In this document: in pieces, positions 32,913 through 44,526 of the stretch | Position numbering within the stretch: position 1 is the stretch's first letter | How the letters are laid out: each line of letters starts with the position of its first letter | NCBI GenBank assembly: GCA_008729055.1 | Contig: SDUX01000008.1 | Location: 930,001 to 994,000 of the forward strand | Length of the DNA: 64,000 bases | Origin: Pyropia haitanensis | Lineage: Eukaryota; Rhodophyta; Bangiophyceae; Bangiales; Bangiaceae | Direction of reading: 5' to 3' | The notes under the pieces: model-generated | What the model was told of the DNA's origin: nothing | Seen by the model: the letters and a program-made list of their open reading frames with translations, nothing else | Database searches by the model: none | Translations under genes and position numbers: made by a program

Positions 32913-35876
32913 TCACAGCGTCAGCCCCATTTCTTGCCGCCCAAACTGCTGCAACTTGCGCACCACCTCGAGGAACACCGGCCGCGTCGACGCGTCCGTG
33001 GCCCAGCACTGACGGATGAGGCGAGCAATGGTGGGAGGCATGGAGCCCGGCGCAATGGGCGGGCGGGCCCCCTTGACCGCCACCTGGAACATAAGCTGCA
33101 CGGGCATCAGCCCTGCGTGGGGCACCTGCCCCGTCCACAGCTCCCACAGGATGATGCCAAAGCTAAACACGTCAGCACGGGAAGTGTAGCGCTCCTGCAA
33201 GATAATCTCAGGCGCCATGGAGATGAGCGTGCCCACCAGCGACGTGCCGTCCGTGGCGCCCGCCCTCTGCGTAGGCGAGTTGTCCAGCCGGGAGAGCCCA
33301 AAGTCACACAGGACGGCCTTGACGCGAGACGCGCCACCGCCGCGGCCGGCGCTGCTGTCCACCAAAATGTTGGAACTCTTGAGGTCCCGATGCAGCAGCA
33401 CCGGCACCTGGGAGTGGAGGTAGAGCATGCCGCGCGCAATATCCAGCGAAATGAGCAGCCGGTCAGAGGGCGACGAGATGAGCCGCGTCTTGGACGACGC
33501 CCCATGGAGGTTGTCGTGGAGGGACCCGCCCTGCACGTGCTCCGACACAATGCACAGCGGCGCCGTGGCCTTGACACACGCGCCCATGTAGAGGAGCACG
33601 TTGGGGTGTCGCAGGTTGCTCAGCAGTTCCACTTCGCGCAGAAACGACGCGCTCTGGTCCGACGTGTCCGAGTGCTGTGACGCGCCGGGCACAGACGGGC
33701 CGCTCACATTCGCCTCTGGTGGCGCCGCGGTCGTATCCCAGAGCCCGTCGTTCTCTGCCTGCGACGTCGTCGTCAACAGCCGCTGCGACAACTGGTCAGA
33801 CGAGGCGCCCGGCGCGAGGCCCTCAGACCCACTGAGCGAGTGGTTCAGCTGGTTGGCACCCTCCACAATGGGCGCGTTTTGGCCCTTGCGCAGCTGATAC
33901 ATAGCCACCGCAGACGTGCGACTCTTAAACACCTTGATCGCCACAGGCGCTTCCAGCCAACGGCCCGCCCACACCTCTGCAAACGTGCCCTCACCGATGC
34001 GGCGCTCCAGCTCCAGCGTCGAAAAGTCAATCTCAAACGAGCTCTGCCGCGCCGACGAGTGGAAGCCCGCCGTCACCGACGCGGGGCCCGACCCATCGCT
34101 GACGGCCCCGCCAGGCCCAAACGTCGTTGACCGTGACTGCCGCAGCGGGCCGCCCATCGTCTCAAGGTCGCCCGACCCGCCCGCCGCCGACGGAGTATCC
34201 TCCGCCAACGAGTAGATGTCCGGGGCGGCATCGACCGAGGCAAACTTGCCCAGCGAAAGCTCCTCCTCAGAAAAGCCCAGCTGCGCCATCTCTGACACAA
34301 ACAGCTTCCGCTCCCGCGCCACCCGCACACGTCGCACCGCCTTGTTGCCGCGGGAGCCCAGGCGCGTCAGCCACGCGCAAAAGGCGGGCTCGTCCATCGC
34401 CCACGCCTTGAACGCCGGCAGCGTCATGCGCCCGTCGCGGCCAAAGTACCGCTGCGCCCGTTCCATCAGCGTCTCTGGGTTGTAGTCCAGCGACAGCACG
34501 CCCGAGGCATAAAACTGGCGTGGCCACCTCCCTTCCGGCGGCGGACTCGTCGGCATACCCCACTTGTGACCAGGCGGCGTCACGACCACCGTAAAGACCG
34601 CGTTGACCAGCTCGAGCAGATCCTCCTCGGTCAGGGCCTCCCGGTTCTCCGTGTCGGCAAAGCGGAACAGGTACAACAGCCGCTGCCGTAGGTTGGCGTG
34701 ACACAGGATCGCACTGCCCGCCACATAGTCGCGCAGCGACAGCTGCCCCGAGCGGCTCGTGTCCAGCACCCGAAACACAAAGTCCACGGTGTGGGGGTCA
34801 AACTTGTCGTCTGGCAGCACGTGCGTGCTGCTCGCGTCTACGTCACCTGAGCTGCTCGCGCTCTCCTTCATCAGCATGTTGCACAGCAGCCCAAACTGCT
34901 TCACGTCCAGGTAGCCCGACTTGTTCGTGTCTGCCCGGTGGAAGCACGTGCGCAGCAGGTGCACCTCGCTCATCTCCAACGACGGAATCGACTCGGTCGT
35001 GTCCCGCGAACAGTCCACATCCGCGCAGTCCCCCGAGCTGGTGACAAACGCAGCCGTCGGGCGAGAGCGGTGCGGGAGCCCCGTCGGCTCCAGCCCGCGG
35101 ATGCTGCCGCTACTGTTGAGGCTCCGTTCCTCACAGTTCAAAAAGTCGCTCGACGTGAGCCCCGACGGCCGTGGCGGATGAGGTGCGCCCGTGGGGCTCT
35201 CGTCTGTGTGGGACAGCTCCGTCAGCTCGGCTCCTGGCGGCCCGTCGGGCAGCCCCATCTTGGACTTGGACGCCGCCGACTCGCTGAGCGTCTCGCGCCC
35301 CCCCGAGGCGCCGTCGGCAGGGTGGCCCCGCCGAGCACCGTACGGCCCGGCGGTGCGGCGGCTAAGCGCGTGGCTCGCCAGCGGCGTGTGCGGCTCGCCC
35401 ATCACCACCGGCGACGACGCGGCCGACGAGTGGGGTCCCGCGCGCGCCGCTGCTGCCGTGGTCAAGGCCTTGCCCTGTCGGGCCACCGTCGCCGCCACGG
35501 AAAAGTGGGTGACGATGGAGCTGTTGCCCCGGGAGTTGTGCATCGAGCCCGCGCTCGACTTGCCATGATGGCTCGCCCCACGCTGCAGCGACGCCATCGG
35601 GAATAGATCCATGCCGTAGCGGCTACTCCTGGACTCGCCCCCCAAGGCCGCCCCCCCCTCCGCCACACCAGACCCGGCGGCGGCCGCCGACCACGACCCC
35701 GACCCCGACCCCGACATCGCCTCCGCCGCGTCGGGAAGCCCGTCGCCATCCTCCGACGACGAGTCCGTAGCGAGGGCCTCGAGCAGCCCCGGCGTTGCCG
35801 ACCGTAACCGCGGGCCCGACGGCCGCTTTGCTACCAGCCCCCCGCCGCTCCCCGCGGGCTGCTGCCGCTGCGCCAT
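32913..35876 (-). CDS. protein kinase (TKL/MAPKKK-like) with EF-hand-like calcium-binding region
   Basis: A 987-residue cytosolic Ser/Thr kinase with three parts. Residues 1 to about 300 are Ser-rich and probably disordered. Residues about 300-440 carry EF-hand-like loops (DTNKSGYLDVKQF and DTSRSGQLSLRDY, with a weaker DTENREALTEEDL), so calcium may control it. The kinase domain runs from about 615 to 980: glycine loop GEGTFAEV, VAIKVFK lysine, catalytic HRDLKSSN, DFGLSRL, a MAPEI segment and the late DVFSFGIILWELWTG. Sequence around DFG and APE resembles Raf/plant MAPKKK-like TKL kinases. An insert of about 90 residues (Ser/Ala-rich) separates the VAIK strand from helix C (FLREVELLSNLRHPNV). 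ATG 35876 (GGCCATGG) chosen; the open frame upstream has no ATG. No frame break over 2.96 kb. Confidence 0.93.
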   Translation of the reverse strand: MAQRQQPAGSGGGLVAKRPSGPRLRSATPGLLEALATDSSSEDGDGLPDAAEAMSGSGSGSWSAAAAGSGVAEGGAALGGESRSSRYGMDLFPMASLQRGASHHGKSSAGSMHNSRGNSSIVTHFSVAATVARQGKALTTAAAARAGPHSSAASSPVVMGEPHTPLASHALSRRTAGPYGARRGHPADGASGGRETLSESAASKSKMGLPDGPPGAELTELSHTDESPTGAPHPPRPSGLTSSDFLNCEERSLNSSGSIRGLEPTGLPHRSRPTAAFVTSSGDCADVDCSRDTTESIPSLEMSEVHLLRTCFHRADTNKSGYLDVKQFGLLCNMLMKESASSSGDVDASSTHVLPDDKFDPHTVDFVFRVLDTSRSGQLSLRDYVAGSAILCHANLRQRLLYLFRFADTENREALTEEDLLELVNAVFTVVVTPPGHKWGMPTSPPPEGRWPRQFYASGVLSLDYNPETLMERAQRYFGRDGRMTLPAFKAWAMDEPAFCAWLTRLGSRGNKAVRRVRVARERKLFVSEMAQLGFSEEELSLGKFASVDAAPDIYSLAEDTPSAAGGSGDLETMGGPLRQSRSTTFGPGGAVSDGSGPASVTAGFHSSARQSSFEIDFSTLELERRIGEGTFAEVWAGRWLEAPVAIKVFKSRTSAVAMYQLRKGQNAPIVEGANQLNHSLSGSEGLAPGASSDQLSQRLLTTTSQAENDGLWDTTAAPPEANVSGPSVPGASQHSDTSDQSASFLREVELLSNLRHPNVLLYMGACVKATAPLCIVSEHVQGGSLHDNLHGASSKTRLISSPSDRLLISLDIARGMLYLHSQVPVLLHRDLKSSNILVDSSAGRGGGASRVKAVLCDFGLSRLDNSPTQRAGATDGTSLVGTLISMAPEIILQERYTSRADVFSFGIILWELWTGQVPHAGLMPVQLMFQVAVKGARPPIAPGSMPPTIARLIRQCWATDASTRPVFLEVVRKLQQFGRQEMGLTL

Positions 35877-38800
35877 GGCCGCCTCACCACCGCGCGGGAC
35901 GGGAGGGGACGCCGAGTGGGTGGGGATGGGGGTGGGGGTGGCCGCCGCCGCGGCCGCAGAGGGCCCCGTCAATGCCACGAGAGCGGGTCACGGTAGGAAC
36001 CGGTCGAGGGGCCTTGCCGCGGCGCACCAACGCGCCGCAGCGGTGGCACCGGCCGACAGTGGAAAAAGCGGCAGTGGCGGAAGCGAAAGTGGTGGCCGCG
36101 GCGGCGGCGGTGGCGGTGCCAGTGGTGGTGATGGACGTGGTGGTGGTGGTGCCGGTTCAAGTAACAGTGGTGGTGGTGGTGGTGGTGGATTGGGTAGTGG
36201 TGGTGGTGGTGGTGGTGGTGGTGGTGGTTGTGGTGGTTGCGGCGGCGGCGGCCGGCTGCAAAACAACTCAAGATGGGGAGGGGGAAGTATCGAGGGGAAC
36301 GTGTCAATGGAAGCCGCGGCAATAGTCCGGCGCAAGCAGCGTCCGTGTCAACGCCGTCGGTCGAGACGGTGCCGGCCGACGGACAAACAACACCGTGAGG
36401 AGCGCACCAGCAACTCCCACATTGGCAGCACCAGAGGCAGCGGCGACGGCACCGGCGGCGGCGGCGGTGACAGCGACAGCAGCGGTAGCAGCAGCAACCG
36501 CGGCGCGTGGTGGCCCACGCCCCCTCCACGCACCGCCCCGACGGCCGCCGCGGCTCACCCGCGCGCCCCCGTCAGGCGGATCGCCGCGAGGCCACCCCCG
36601 ACCGCACCCCCTGCGCGTGCCCCCCGGCGCACCGCCCCCGCGCACGCACCGGCGCGCCCCCACGCAGCGGTGGCAACAAGATGAAAACGCCCCCTCCCCC
36701 TCCGCGGCCACCCCCCACGCCCGCAGCCGTACCCCCCCTACCCGCGGCGGCTCGCCGCGTCGCTACCCGCGACGCGCCGCGGGCGCGGAGCCGTGCGTGC
36801 GCGTGGCCGCGCCCACGAGTGCGCCGATGGACGGCGCGCGGCCGACGGCGTCGTCCCTGGCCTAGCTATCCCCCTCTCCCACCCCCGCGCCCACCCCCCC
36901 CCCCACTCCCCCCAACAACCGGGCGGCCCGCGCAGTCCGTCCACCACCACCACCGCCGGCGACGTGTGTCGCCCGCCGCCCGGGCACGGCGGGTGGAGCG
37001 GCGAGCCGAGGCCCACCCCGGCGGGTGACGGCGTAGAGGGGGAGGGGGCGCGGCGGCGGTGGCGAGGCCGCGGCACGTGGCCGTGCGGCGGCGGTGCGGC
37101 GGGGTGGGGGGGAGGGGCGAGCGTGTCCCACGGCAACCACGGTATGAGGGGGGGTGGGGGCCACGGTGGGGGGGGGGGAGCGGGGGGGAAAGGTCGACGA
37201 CGCAAATCCGCCCGCCACCGCACCACCCACCCGCCGACCCCCCCGCGCGCACGCGCTGCCGCCGCGCGGCGGCCGCGTAGGCGGCGGCGCGGCGGGGTGT
37301 CCTCGTGCCACGCGTGGTACAGTAGCGCGCCTGCGCGAGCCGCGCGCGCAGAGGCCGCCGCCGCAGCAAGCGGTCCGCGGCTGGCCGGTGGGGGGGGGGG
37401 GGGGGGGGGTGGGGGGGGTGCACCCGGTTGCAGCTGCAGCACCAGCGTGAGCATGGAATGTGCGCCAGAGGGCTCGGTGCGGAGGGGCGAGGTGGGCAGG
37501 GGGCGGTGGCCAACAAGTTTTGTATTGTAACCGTTCGTGTTTGAGAAAATCCGTCTGACTTGGTGGAAACGGGGCGGGATGACGCGGGCAACACGTGCAG
37601 TCCGGGCGGGGCGGAACATTTCACGCGTGGCCGTGTGGAGATTGGGCTGGCGCCCGCTAATGTCCCGGCCACCGCGCGACGCCAGCCGTCCATGCGCAGA
37701 AGCCGCCGCCTGCCATCTGCCGCCGCCGCCGCAGCTGGGCCGCCGCCGACCCGACCGCGGCACGAGCGCACCCTAGGCGCCAGCACAGTGATGCCAACAG
37801 TAGGATCCACGACACGCCAGTTTTTTCTTGTTTCTGGGCTTGTCAAGTCTTGTCAAGCGCTTGTCAAGACGCCTCGCGAGCTGAAACGCTCCGGTGGCAC
37901 AATATTGAAAATCGCTCCAATCTCGCACTTAATAACGCGAATAAGTGCGACAAAGTGCAGTCTAGAGGGCCGGTGCCGAGGAGAAGGGGGGGTAGCTAGC
38001 GCCACGAGGGAGCGGACACATGAGAGCTCGGCCCGCCCTCCCCCCCCCGCTTCGTTGGCTGGCGGCTGGCTGTGGTTCTGCGAGGCGTGGCGCACCTCCG
38101 GCGGCGGTTTGTGCAGTGAACCTTAACCCTGAATCCATCGCAAGCCATCATCAAGCCCAGATCCGGGCGGAAAACTTGTCAAGGACGTGGACGGACCCCC
38201 TCTGACGGTACTGAGCAGGCCGGTTCCTTCATGAAAGCGTGATACAACTTGACGTTGAGGTCATAACCGACATAGATGTAGACGTACGACACACACACGC
38301 GAGCCCCACCTATCGCACTCACGATCGGATGGACGCGGGGTTCTAGCCTATCCGTCCCCCATCCCGGGGTGCCGCGGCCACGGTTTGAGATTCGTCAGCC
38401 GCCCAGCTGTCGAGGTGTGAATCTATGGGGGGGGGGAGGGGGGGGAGGGTGGTTGGGGGGGCACCAGGTGAGAGGGAGACAACGTCCAAAATGGCGCGTC
38501 CAGCGCGGTGGGGCTGACGAGAGCGGCCTCGGCTGCGCGGACCAAGAGTCTGTTGCCCCGCGGCGCATGGGTTCCGCACCACTCGCTGCCCTTCAAAAAC
38601 GTGAGCCACGACCCTCCTTACGAGGTGTCAATTTTGTTTCACATCCAGCGCAATTAATAACAAAAAATATCGCGTAACGCATTCATCGGTCGCTCTGGGA
38701 GCACCACGGAGGGAGAACAGGCGGTGCAGACACCCTCAGAGAGAGAGAGACAGCGGCCACAGCACGGAAGCCACCAGAGCATCCGAAAACGGGACTGTGA

Positions 38801-39851
38801 TCATCCCGTCTGCTCATTCACGGGGCACACGTGCGGGAGCAACAGTAGCCCTACGGGCCTTCGTCCGCAATTCCTGTGGCCCCCTCGGCTACCGGCAGCG
38901 CTCGAGGGCCAGCCGCCGCTCCCCCCGGCGCTGCCTTGACCCCACCGCTGGCGAACAATGCATGTATTCCCACTCCTGGCACGGCTGGGCTGCCTGTCCA
39001 ACCGGGATCTTCTCCGCCAATCCCCATACCGCAGGGCGACCGGCACCGTCCGAGGCCGGCTGAGACATCCACGGTCCCCTCCCCTCCCCCTCTCTGCCGC
39101 TGGGCTACCGGCGCCTCAGAGATGCCATCCGACCCCCCCGTCCCGGACGCCGGGCTGCTGCCCCCTCGCCGGCCCCCCTGCCGCTCGTTCTCGAGGGATA
39201 CGGATGTCGACGGGAGGGTGTGGAGGGATGCAAGTGGGCCGAGGGGGGAGGGGGGAAGGGGTGGGGGGCTGCAGGTCCCCGTCATAAGCCCAGCGTCGTG
39301 ACGGAACAGCCCGCAAGGCCAAAATTCAACTCATACACAGACTACCATCCTGTGCAATGTCAGGTCTTGCGGTCATGAGTACATTCCAATGGGGAATATG
39401 AGCGCGTCGCGCGCGCAAGAGGAGCACCGCCCCAGAAGCTCAATACCTCCGGTTTCTCGAACCCGCCGCGTCCACGGGCCGCCCTGTTGGATCCGTGGCG
39501 AGTATGCCTTCATGTCAGCTCGACCAGCGGCTCGATGGGCACCCCAAGAGGGAAGCACCTCACCTCCCCGTTTCCCCGCCGTCGCCCCGCTGACCACCCC
39601 CCCAAACTCACCCCTGCTGACCAGGAGAAACCCGCAGCGCCCCCCTTTCGATCGTAATGCCAGTGGTCCTGCGCGCCAGAGACGCTCCAGGCAGCACCAG
39701 GTGGGGTGGGGCTCAACCGCGGTTGCGGCCACCATCGAGGCTGTCGATCCCGCCGGCGCAAGGTGGGTGCGTTCGCCCAGCCAGTCTGACTGTGTGCCAT
39801 GGGGCGCCCCCACCGCCCGATGGGGCACCGACGAGACATGCGCCTGACGGC
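35877..39851. other. long intergenic region upstream of the kinase
   Basis: Nearly 4 kb without a gene I can support. 36122-36243 is a GGT microsatellite. 36400-37450 is GC-rich low complexity with biased open frames on both strands. 37780-38700 is less GC-rich and includes three CTTGTCAAG motifs. 38700-39851 is mixed. Confidence 0.5.
36122..36243. repeat. GGT trinucleotide microsatellite
   Basis: Runs of GGT interrupted by short non-repeat segments, within 250 bases of the kinase start codon. Confidence 0.9.
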
Positions 39852-41794
39852 TCACACGTACGGCTGTATCTCTGCTCGCAGCCGGTACCGCAGCCACGGG
39901 TAGCCAATCGCCAGCCACACAACGACGATGTAGTACGCGACAAGCGTCACGGCTATCGGCGGCACCAGCTGCCCCGCATGCACCCGCTGGGCGCTCGCCT
40001 GGCAGGGCACGTCAGAGCCCACCGCCTCCGCCAGGGTGTCTTTGGTCGTCTGGTCCAGCCGCGCCCGCCTCAGCGCCACGTCAATTTCCTCCCGTCGGGC
40101 CGCCCACACGGCCGCCGCGGAGTCGTTGGCCGTCTCGACGGCTGCGTACATCCAGCCAACGGAGAATCGGAACGTGTCCTCCGCCTCCTCCAGCACTTCA
40201 AGCGACGAGCACAGGTGCGGCTGCTGCCGGAACATGGAGTAGATTACGGGCCGGAAGGTGACAAGGATGTCCGTGGTGCGGGCGCGGCCGCCCGCGCAGC
40301 CGCTGGCGGGGTTCTCAACCCCCTCGGTGACCTGCGCAAAGCAGTGCGCCGCCGAGTCGCACGTGTTCCACGTGCGGGGGGTGGCGCCCGACGCCACGCC
40401 TGAGATGTTGATAGGGTTATTCCCGCGCCCGAGGTTGACGAGCTCGAGCCAGGTGAACTCGAGGGCGGTATCGCGCGGGACGGTCCACCGGCACAGCTCC
40501 TCGTCCGTGAGGCCGCGGAGGGGCTTGGACAGCCCAGTCGCAGAACCTCCGATGATAAACGCGGCCTCGTAAAAGAGAATCACAATGGCCAGAAGCACCC
40601 ATGGGATGCTGCGTAGGAGGGCCTGCGCAGGAGCAAATCCGCCCTCCTCAGGCTCGAGATCACCACCGGCCAGGTTGCGTACGCTGACTCAAAAGAATAA
40701 CAACAAAGAGCATAGGAGAAGGGCAATCGTTACGCGGGCGCTCCGCAGGAAAACAGATGTCGTACGTGCAAGTCAGATAAGCTGTCCTGCTCCGCCACCC
40801 GCGCGAACCACCGCCACTGGCGAGGCCCCACACCGACAACTTTCTGGTCACCTTCACCTACCCCCACCAAACACGCTGAGCGCGGAGCACCCCCCCACCC
40901 CCACGGGATCACCCCAAAAAGAGGGCCACCTCCACGCCTGCCCCGCACCCACCCCCCGCCCGGCACGTACAAGTTGAACACCCACTGCAGCGCTGTGCGT
41001 CTGAACTGCCGGCTGCAGGCACGCCTCCCACCATCACCCAGCACCGGCGTCGGCCGCCACGCGGAGAGGGCGCCGGTGAGGGCCACCACACACGCGCCCG
41101 CCTGGGCGACCACCTTCCACGCGTCGTTGGTAAAGGGCGCCGACAGGGCGGCGGCGTTGAACGGGGAGCCCCACGTGGCCAACCCGGAACCCCGTCGGCC
41201 CACCATCAGCAGCGTGTCCTCGAGGATGCTGTCCGACGAGATGCCCAGCCGCCGGCGGTCGGGCGAAAAGACGAGCGCGCCCGTCACGCCGAGCGCGTGG
41301 CCGTAGCCCGGATGGCCGACCGTGCGGGAGTCGTTGATATAGTTCACCATGCCCGAAAACGTGCACTCGTCAATGTCCCCCGCGTAGACGCACAGGTCGG
41401 GGCCAGTCGGCCACAGCTTCTCGTGCAGCTTGAACGCAAAACCCGATAGGTCCCGCTCTGCAAAGGCGGTGCAGGGGAACGGAATCCGAGGGTTGAGGGG
41501 GCTCGTCGTGTGGTTGTCCAGCTTGCCGATGACGATAAACGGGTCCTCCTCAATAAAGAGGAAGCAGATGGTGTCGGTGCGGCAGCGGGCGAACTCGGCG
41601 GGGTGGGTGACCAGCCGGCGGAGACAGTTGTGTCCCCCCGTCGCCGCCAGTGCCGCTGGTGCTTCTGCCGCTACCGCCGCGGGGGGGGGAGACGCCCCGA
41701 CCACCGCCCCCACCGCCGTTGACGCTACGGACAGGGCGACGGCCACGGCGGCCGTCCAGCGGGCCAGCCCCCGCACACGCCACCCAGCTGCCAT
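39852..41794 (-). CDS. receptor-like membrane protein with ionotropic-receptor-like layout, two exons
   Basis: Not assigned to a named family. Exon 1 is 41794-40971 (donor GTACGT) and exon 2 is 40608-39852 (acceptor CGCAG). They join in phase to 526 residues. ATG 41794 begins a signal peptide (TAAVAVALSVASTAVGAVVG). An extracellular region of about 240 residues follows, with several Cys and NHTT and NDS sequons. Then come a first helix (WKVVAQAGACVVALTGALSA), a short basic loop, a second helix formed across the junction (FIPWVLLAIVILFYEAAFII), a second extracellular region (LSKPLRGLTDEEL onward, Cys-rich), a last helix (VPPIAVTLVAYYIVVVWLAI) and a short basic tail. This S1-helices-S2-helix order recalls ionotropic glutamate receptors, but no clear pore loop or amino-acid-binding motif is visible. 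Gene structure is convincing; function is open. Confidence 0.68.
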
Positions 41795-42932
41795 CGCTGG
41801 GCTTACGGTCGCTTCCAGCGGAGCCAATGCAACGAGTCACCGGCAGCGCGTCGGGTCATAGCCGGCAAAGGCGGTCTACGGGGAGGTGGCGATGGCGGGG
41901 AGAGGTTGGCGAGGCGCGGCAGGCCGGAGGAGTCGGGACGGGGAGAGCAGGATGCGGAAGCGCGGGGGCCCACGAATCTCGCAAGAGGTGGACCTCGGGT
42001 GAGCGGCCGCGCCTGGCCCGAGCGGTGCGTGCTGGCGCAAGGGAGAAGAAGGCGCCTGCTGCATTGCAGCATTTGCTCTTCGTGTGCCTGGGCTACCAGC
42101 GAAATCGCGACCACTGTAGGCGCCAGACGAGCCAGGTTGGCCTGGCTCAGGAATTAGCGACGCATTTGACCACATCAGTCATCCACAGGAGTGCAGAGTA
42201 CCATTTACTCGTGCAAGTAGACCTGTCCTTGGCATTAAAGTACGTTCGGGGCGCTCAAGAGAGACCGTCGCTTCGTCGGCCGCAGTGTCGATCGACGCTC
42301 CAACACCCGGCACGCTCGCCGGGACCCGGTCTCTGACTTGGCCTTGGTGCCGCCGCGCTTCCAACCCCTGATCGCCCCCCGCGGGTTCGTTGCGCGCGCT
42401 CGTTCCCCCGCTGCACGCTACCCCTCTGGCGGCCTCGAGGTGTGGAACCCGTCGCCGTCTGCCACGGCTGGCCGGCCACGGCTCCCCTCTTCCCGACCAT
42501 TCCTCTCCCCCGCGTGGCTGTCCGTTGCGCCCGCCGCGCCGTGCGGGCTGGCGGTATGGCCGCCCGGCAGCGTGCCCCCCCCGCCGTCGGTGGCACCGCC
42601 CCGCCGCCTGCGCGCCGTCTTTTGCGCAGCCGGCCGGATGCGTGTCGACGAGACGGGGCGCAGGCAACCGTGGGGCGCCCACGGCGGATGCGACGGATGG
42701 AAGACGCGGGCAGTGCACGCGCGCCGCGAGCGCAGACAGACTGCAGGGCGGGCGCCGTCGCTGGCGTCTGTGCAAACGGACGCCCAAATGTAGACGCTGC
42801 CGCCGCCGCCGCTATCACTTGTTTCCCGTGCCCTTCCCGACCCCGGACGTGCCTGTGCCGACGGTGACACGGCGTGCTACCCTGTCGTCCTACCTCCCAC
42901 ATCCCAGCACCATTACAAAAACGGCCCTGTGG
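41795..42932. other. intergenic region between two minus-strand genes
   Basis: Moderate GC and no low-complexity runs. Open frames here have no recognisable domain. Confidence 0.5.
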
Positions 42933-43208
42933 CTACTTGCCCTCCTCCACCCCCCCGCCCGCCCCGAGGCTGTCGTCTGCAAAGTGGGCGTCGAGGATGG
43001 AGTCCCGCCACGCGACCACCGCGTCGAGGCCCGCCCACGTGCTGCCGTCCGTCAGCGCCCGCACTGCCCGCAGCGACGGGTCGTTGACGTAGCGCTCGGC
43101 GAGGGGCGCGACCACCCCCGTCGCGATGACCATCGCAATGTCCGCGTACGTAAACGCGCCGCCCACCAGGTACACACAGCCGCTGGCCGCGGCGCCGCGC
43201 CCACCACC

Positions 43209-43244
<36 letters not shown>

Positions 43245-43606
43245 ACCGCCGCTGTTGCTGCCGCCATCGCCAGACACGACGGCGGCGAGGCGGACGAGGT
43301 GCGCCCGCGCGGTGGCGGCGTCCACCTCGGGCGGGTACTTTGCCAGCATGCCCGCCGCCGCGCGGCCCGCCACCCACCGCAGCACCGCGGCGGGGAGGAG
43401 CGACCGGAGCGCCGGCGGCATCAGGCCCGCCATGAGCGACAGCCCCTCGGGCGTCGACGCGACGACGCCAATGCCCGCCGCGCGGTCGTACGACAGCACC
43501 GCGTGGGCGGCGGCCGCCCAGGCGGCGACCTCGTCGGTGGCCCCCGGCGGGACGGGCGGGAAGAGCACGGGGCGTGAGGGGGGGGGAGCCGCCACCCCGG
43601 CGGCAC

Positions 43607-43643
<37 letters not shown>

Positions 43644-43924
43644 GTCGGCCGCCTGCGCTTGCGCGTAGCGGGCAATGGGCTCGGAGCCGCGGACGGCCCC
43701 CCCGCCCGCGGCGGCGCGGCGGAAGAGGACGGGCACGGAGACGGGCGCCGGCGGGAAGCCGAGGCGGTAGCGGAGGCGGAGCTCGCCCAGCCCGCCCAGC
43801 GCGTAGGGCGTAAACGTGACGGGGTGGCCGAGGGCGGCGAGCGCCCAGCGGGCGTGGAGGGACCAGGGCGACACCGCCAGGTGGACGAGCTCGTCGTGCG
43901 GCGGGGGGGGCGGGTGGTGGCCAT
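42933..43924 (-). CDS. glutathione S-transferase-like protein
   Basis: The thioredoxin-fold half starts VHLAVSPWSLHARWALAALG and continues through a cis-Pro-type segment (PAPVSVPVLF) to a SEPIARYA end. The all-helical C-terminal half includes LVGGAFTYADIAMVIATGVV, the GST fold signature with its N-capping Thr and Asp. GSTs conjugate glutathione to electrophiles or act as reductases or isomerases. The substrate is not predictable. The usual Ser/Tyr/Cys active residue is probably the Ser of SPWS. The only ATG (43924, GCGGCCATGG) is one frame off, and G8 (plus strand 43903-43910) with one added base joins MATTRPP to PHDELVHL. Poly-Ala and a 17-Gly loop enlarge the protein to about 330 residues. 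Divergent from the OHCU decarboxylase gene. Confidence 0.8.
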
Positions 43925-44526
43925 GGCCGCCGGCGCGGCGTTGGACGGGAGGGGGGGGGGGGGGGGGGGGGGAGGGGGAGGGGGAGGGGGAGAGGGAGGC
44001 TGCGGCAACGGCGGGGGCCAGCGGAGCACCGACGGGAGGAGGGGGGGCTGCGGCGGGAGCGGGCTGCGCGGACAACGGTGGGGATGGATGGGAAGGGCGG
44101 TGGCGCAGTCACGTCGGGTCTGGACACCCGCCGCTTCCTTTTTGGACGCAACCGACGACAGTGGCGGGTCGAGTAGGCAGACGGGCGGGGCGGGTCAGAC
44201 CACGGCGTCGTCCCGGCGGGCGCGGGCGACGACATCCACCGCGACATCCCCAGACCAAGGAGTGGCTGCGGGGGTGTCTGTCGATAGCACGGATCCGGTA
44301 AAGCACGAGCAGTGACGGTCACGCCACGTGCGTGGGAGCGGGTGCGCCAACATACCCTGGGCGTGGCTGCAGCCGACTCTTTGATTTCGGGCCTCTTTCC
44401 TGCCGACCAGCGTCGGGGGCGGCGTCGTTTGTCTCCCTCCCCTCCCAGCCACCACCGCCACCCGCGCACCCGCAGCCGTCCCGCCACCGCCGGCTGTCCC
44501 CCCCCACCCCCCCCTTCCAAACCATC
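43925..44526. other. divergent promoter region of GST-like and OHCU decarboxylase genes
   Basis: 600 bases with a G-run (43951-43972) close to the GST start and less biased sequence at 44100-44420. Probably carries both promoters. No motif identified. Confidence 0.4.

Noticed and set aside
36793..37530. Plus-strand 245-codon frame
   Set aside because: Complement of the previous region; Gly/Arg-biased and unsupported.
36738..37763. Minus-strand frame including MLTLVLQLQPGA
   Set aside because: Short plausible start, but then poly-Pro and biased sequence in all three frames; no domain.
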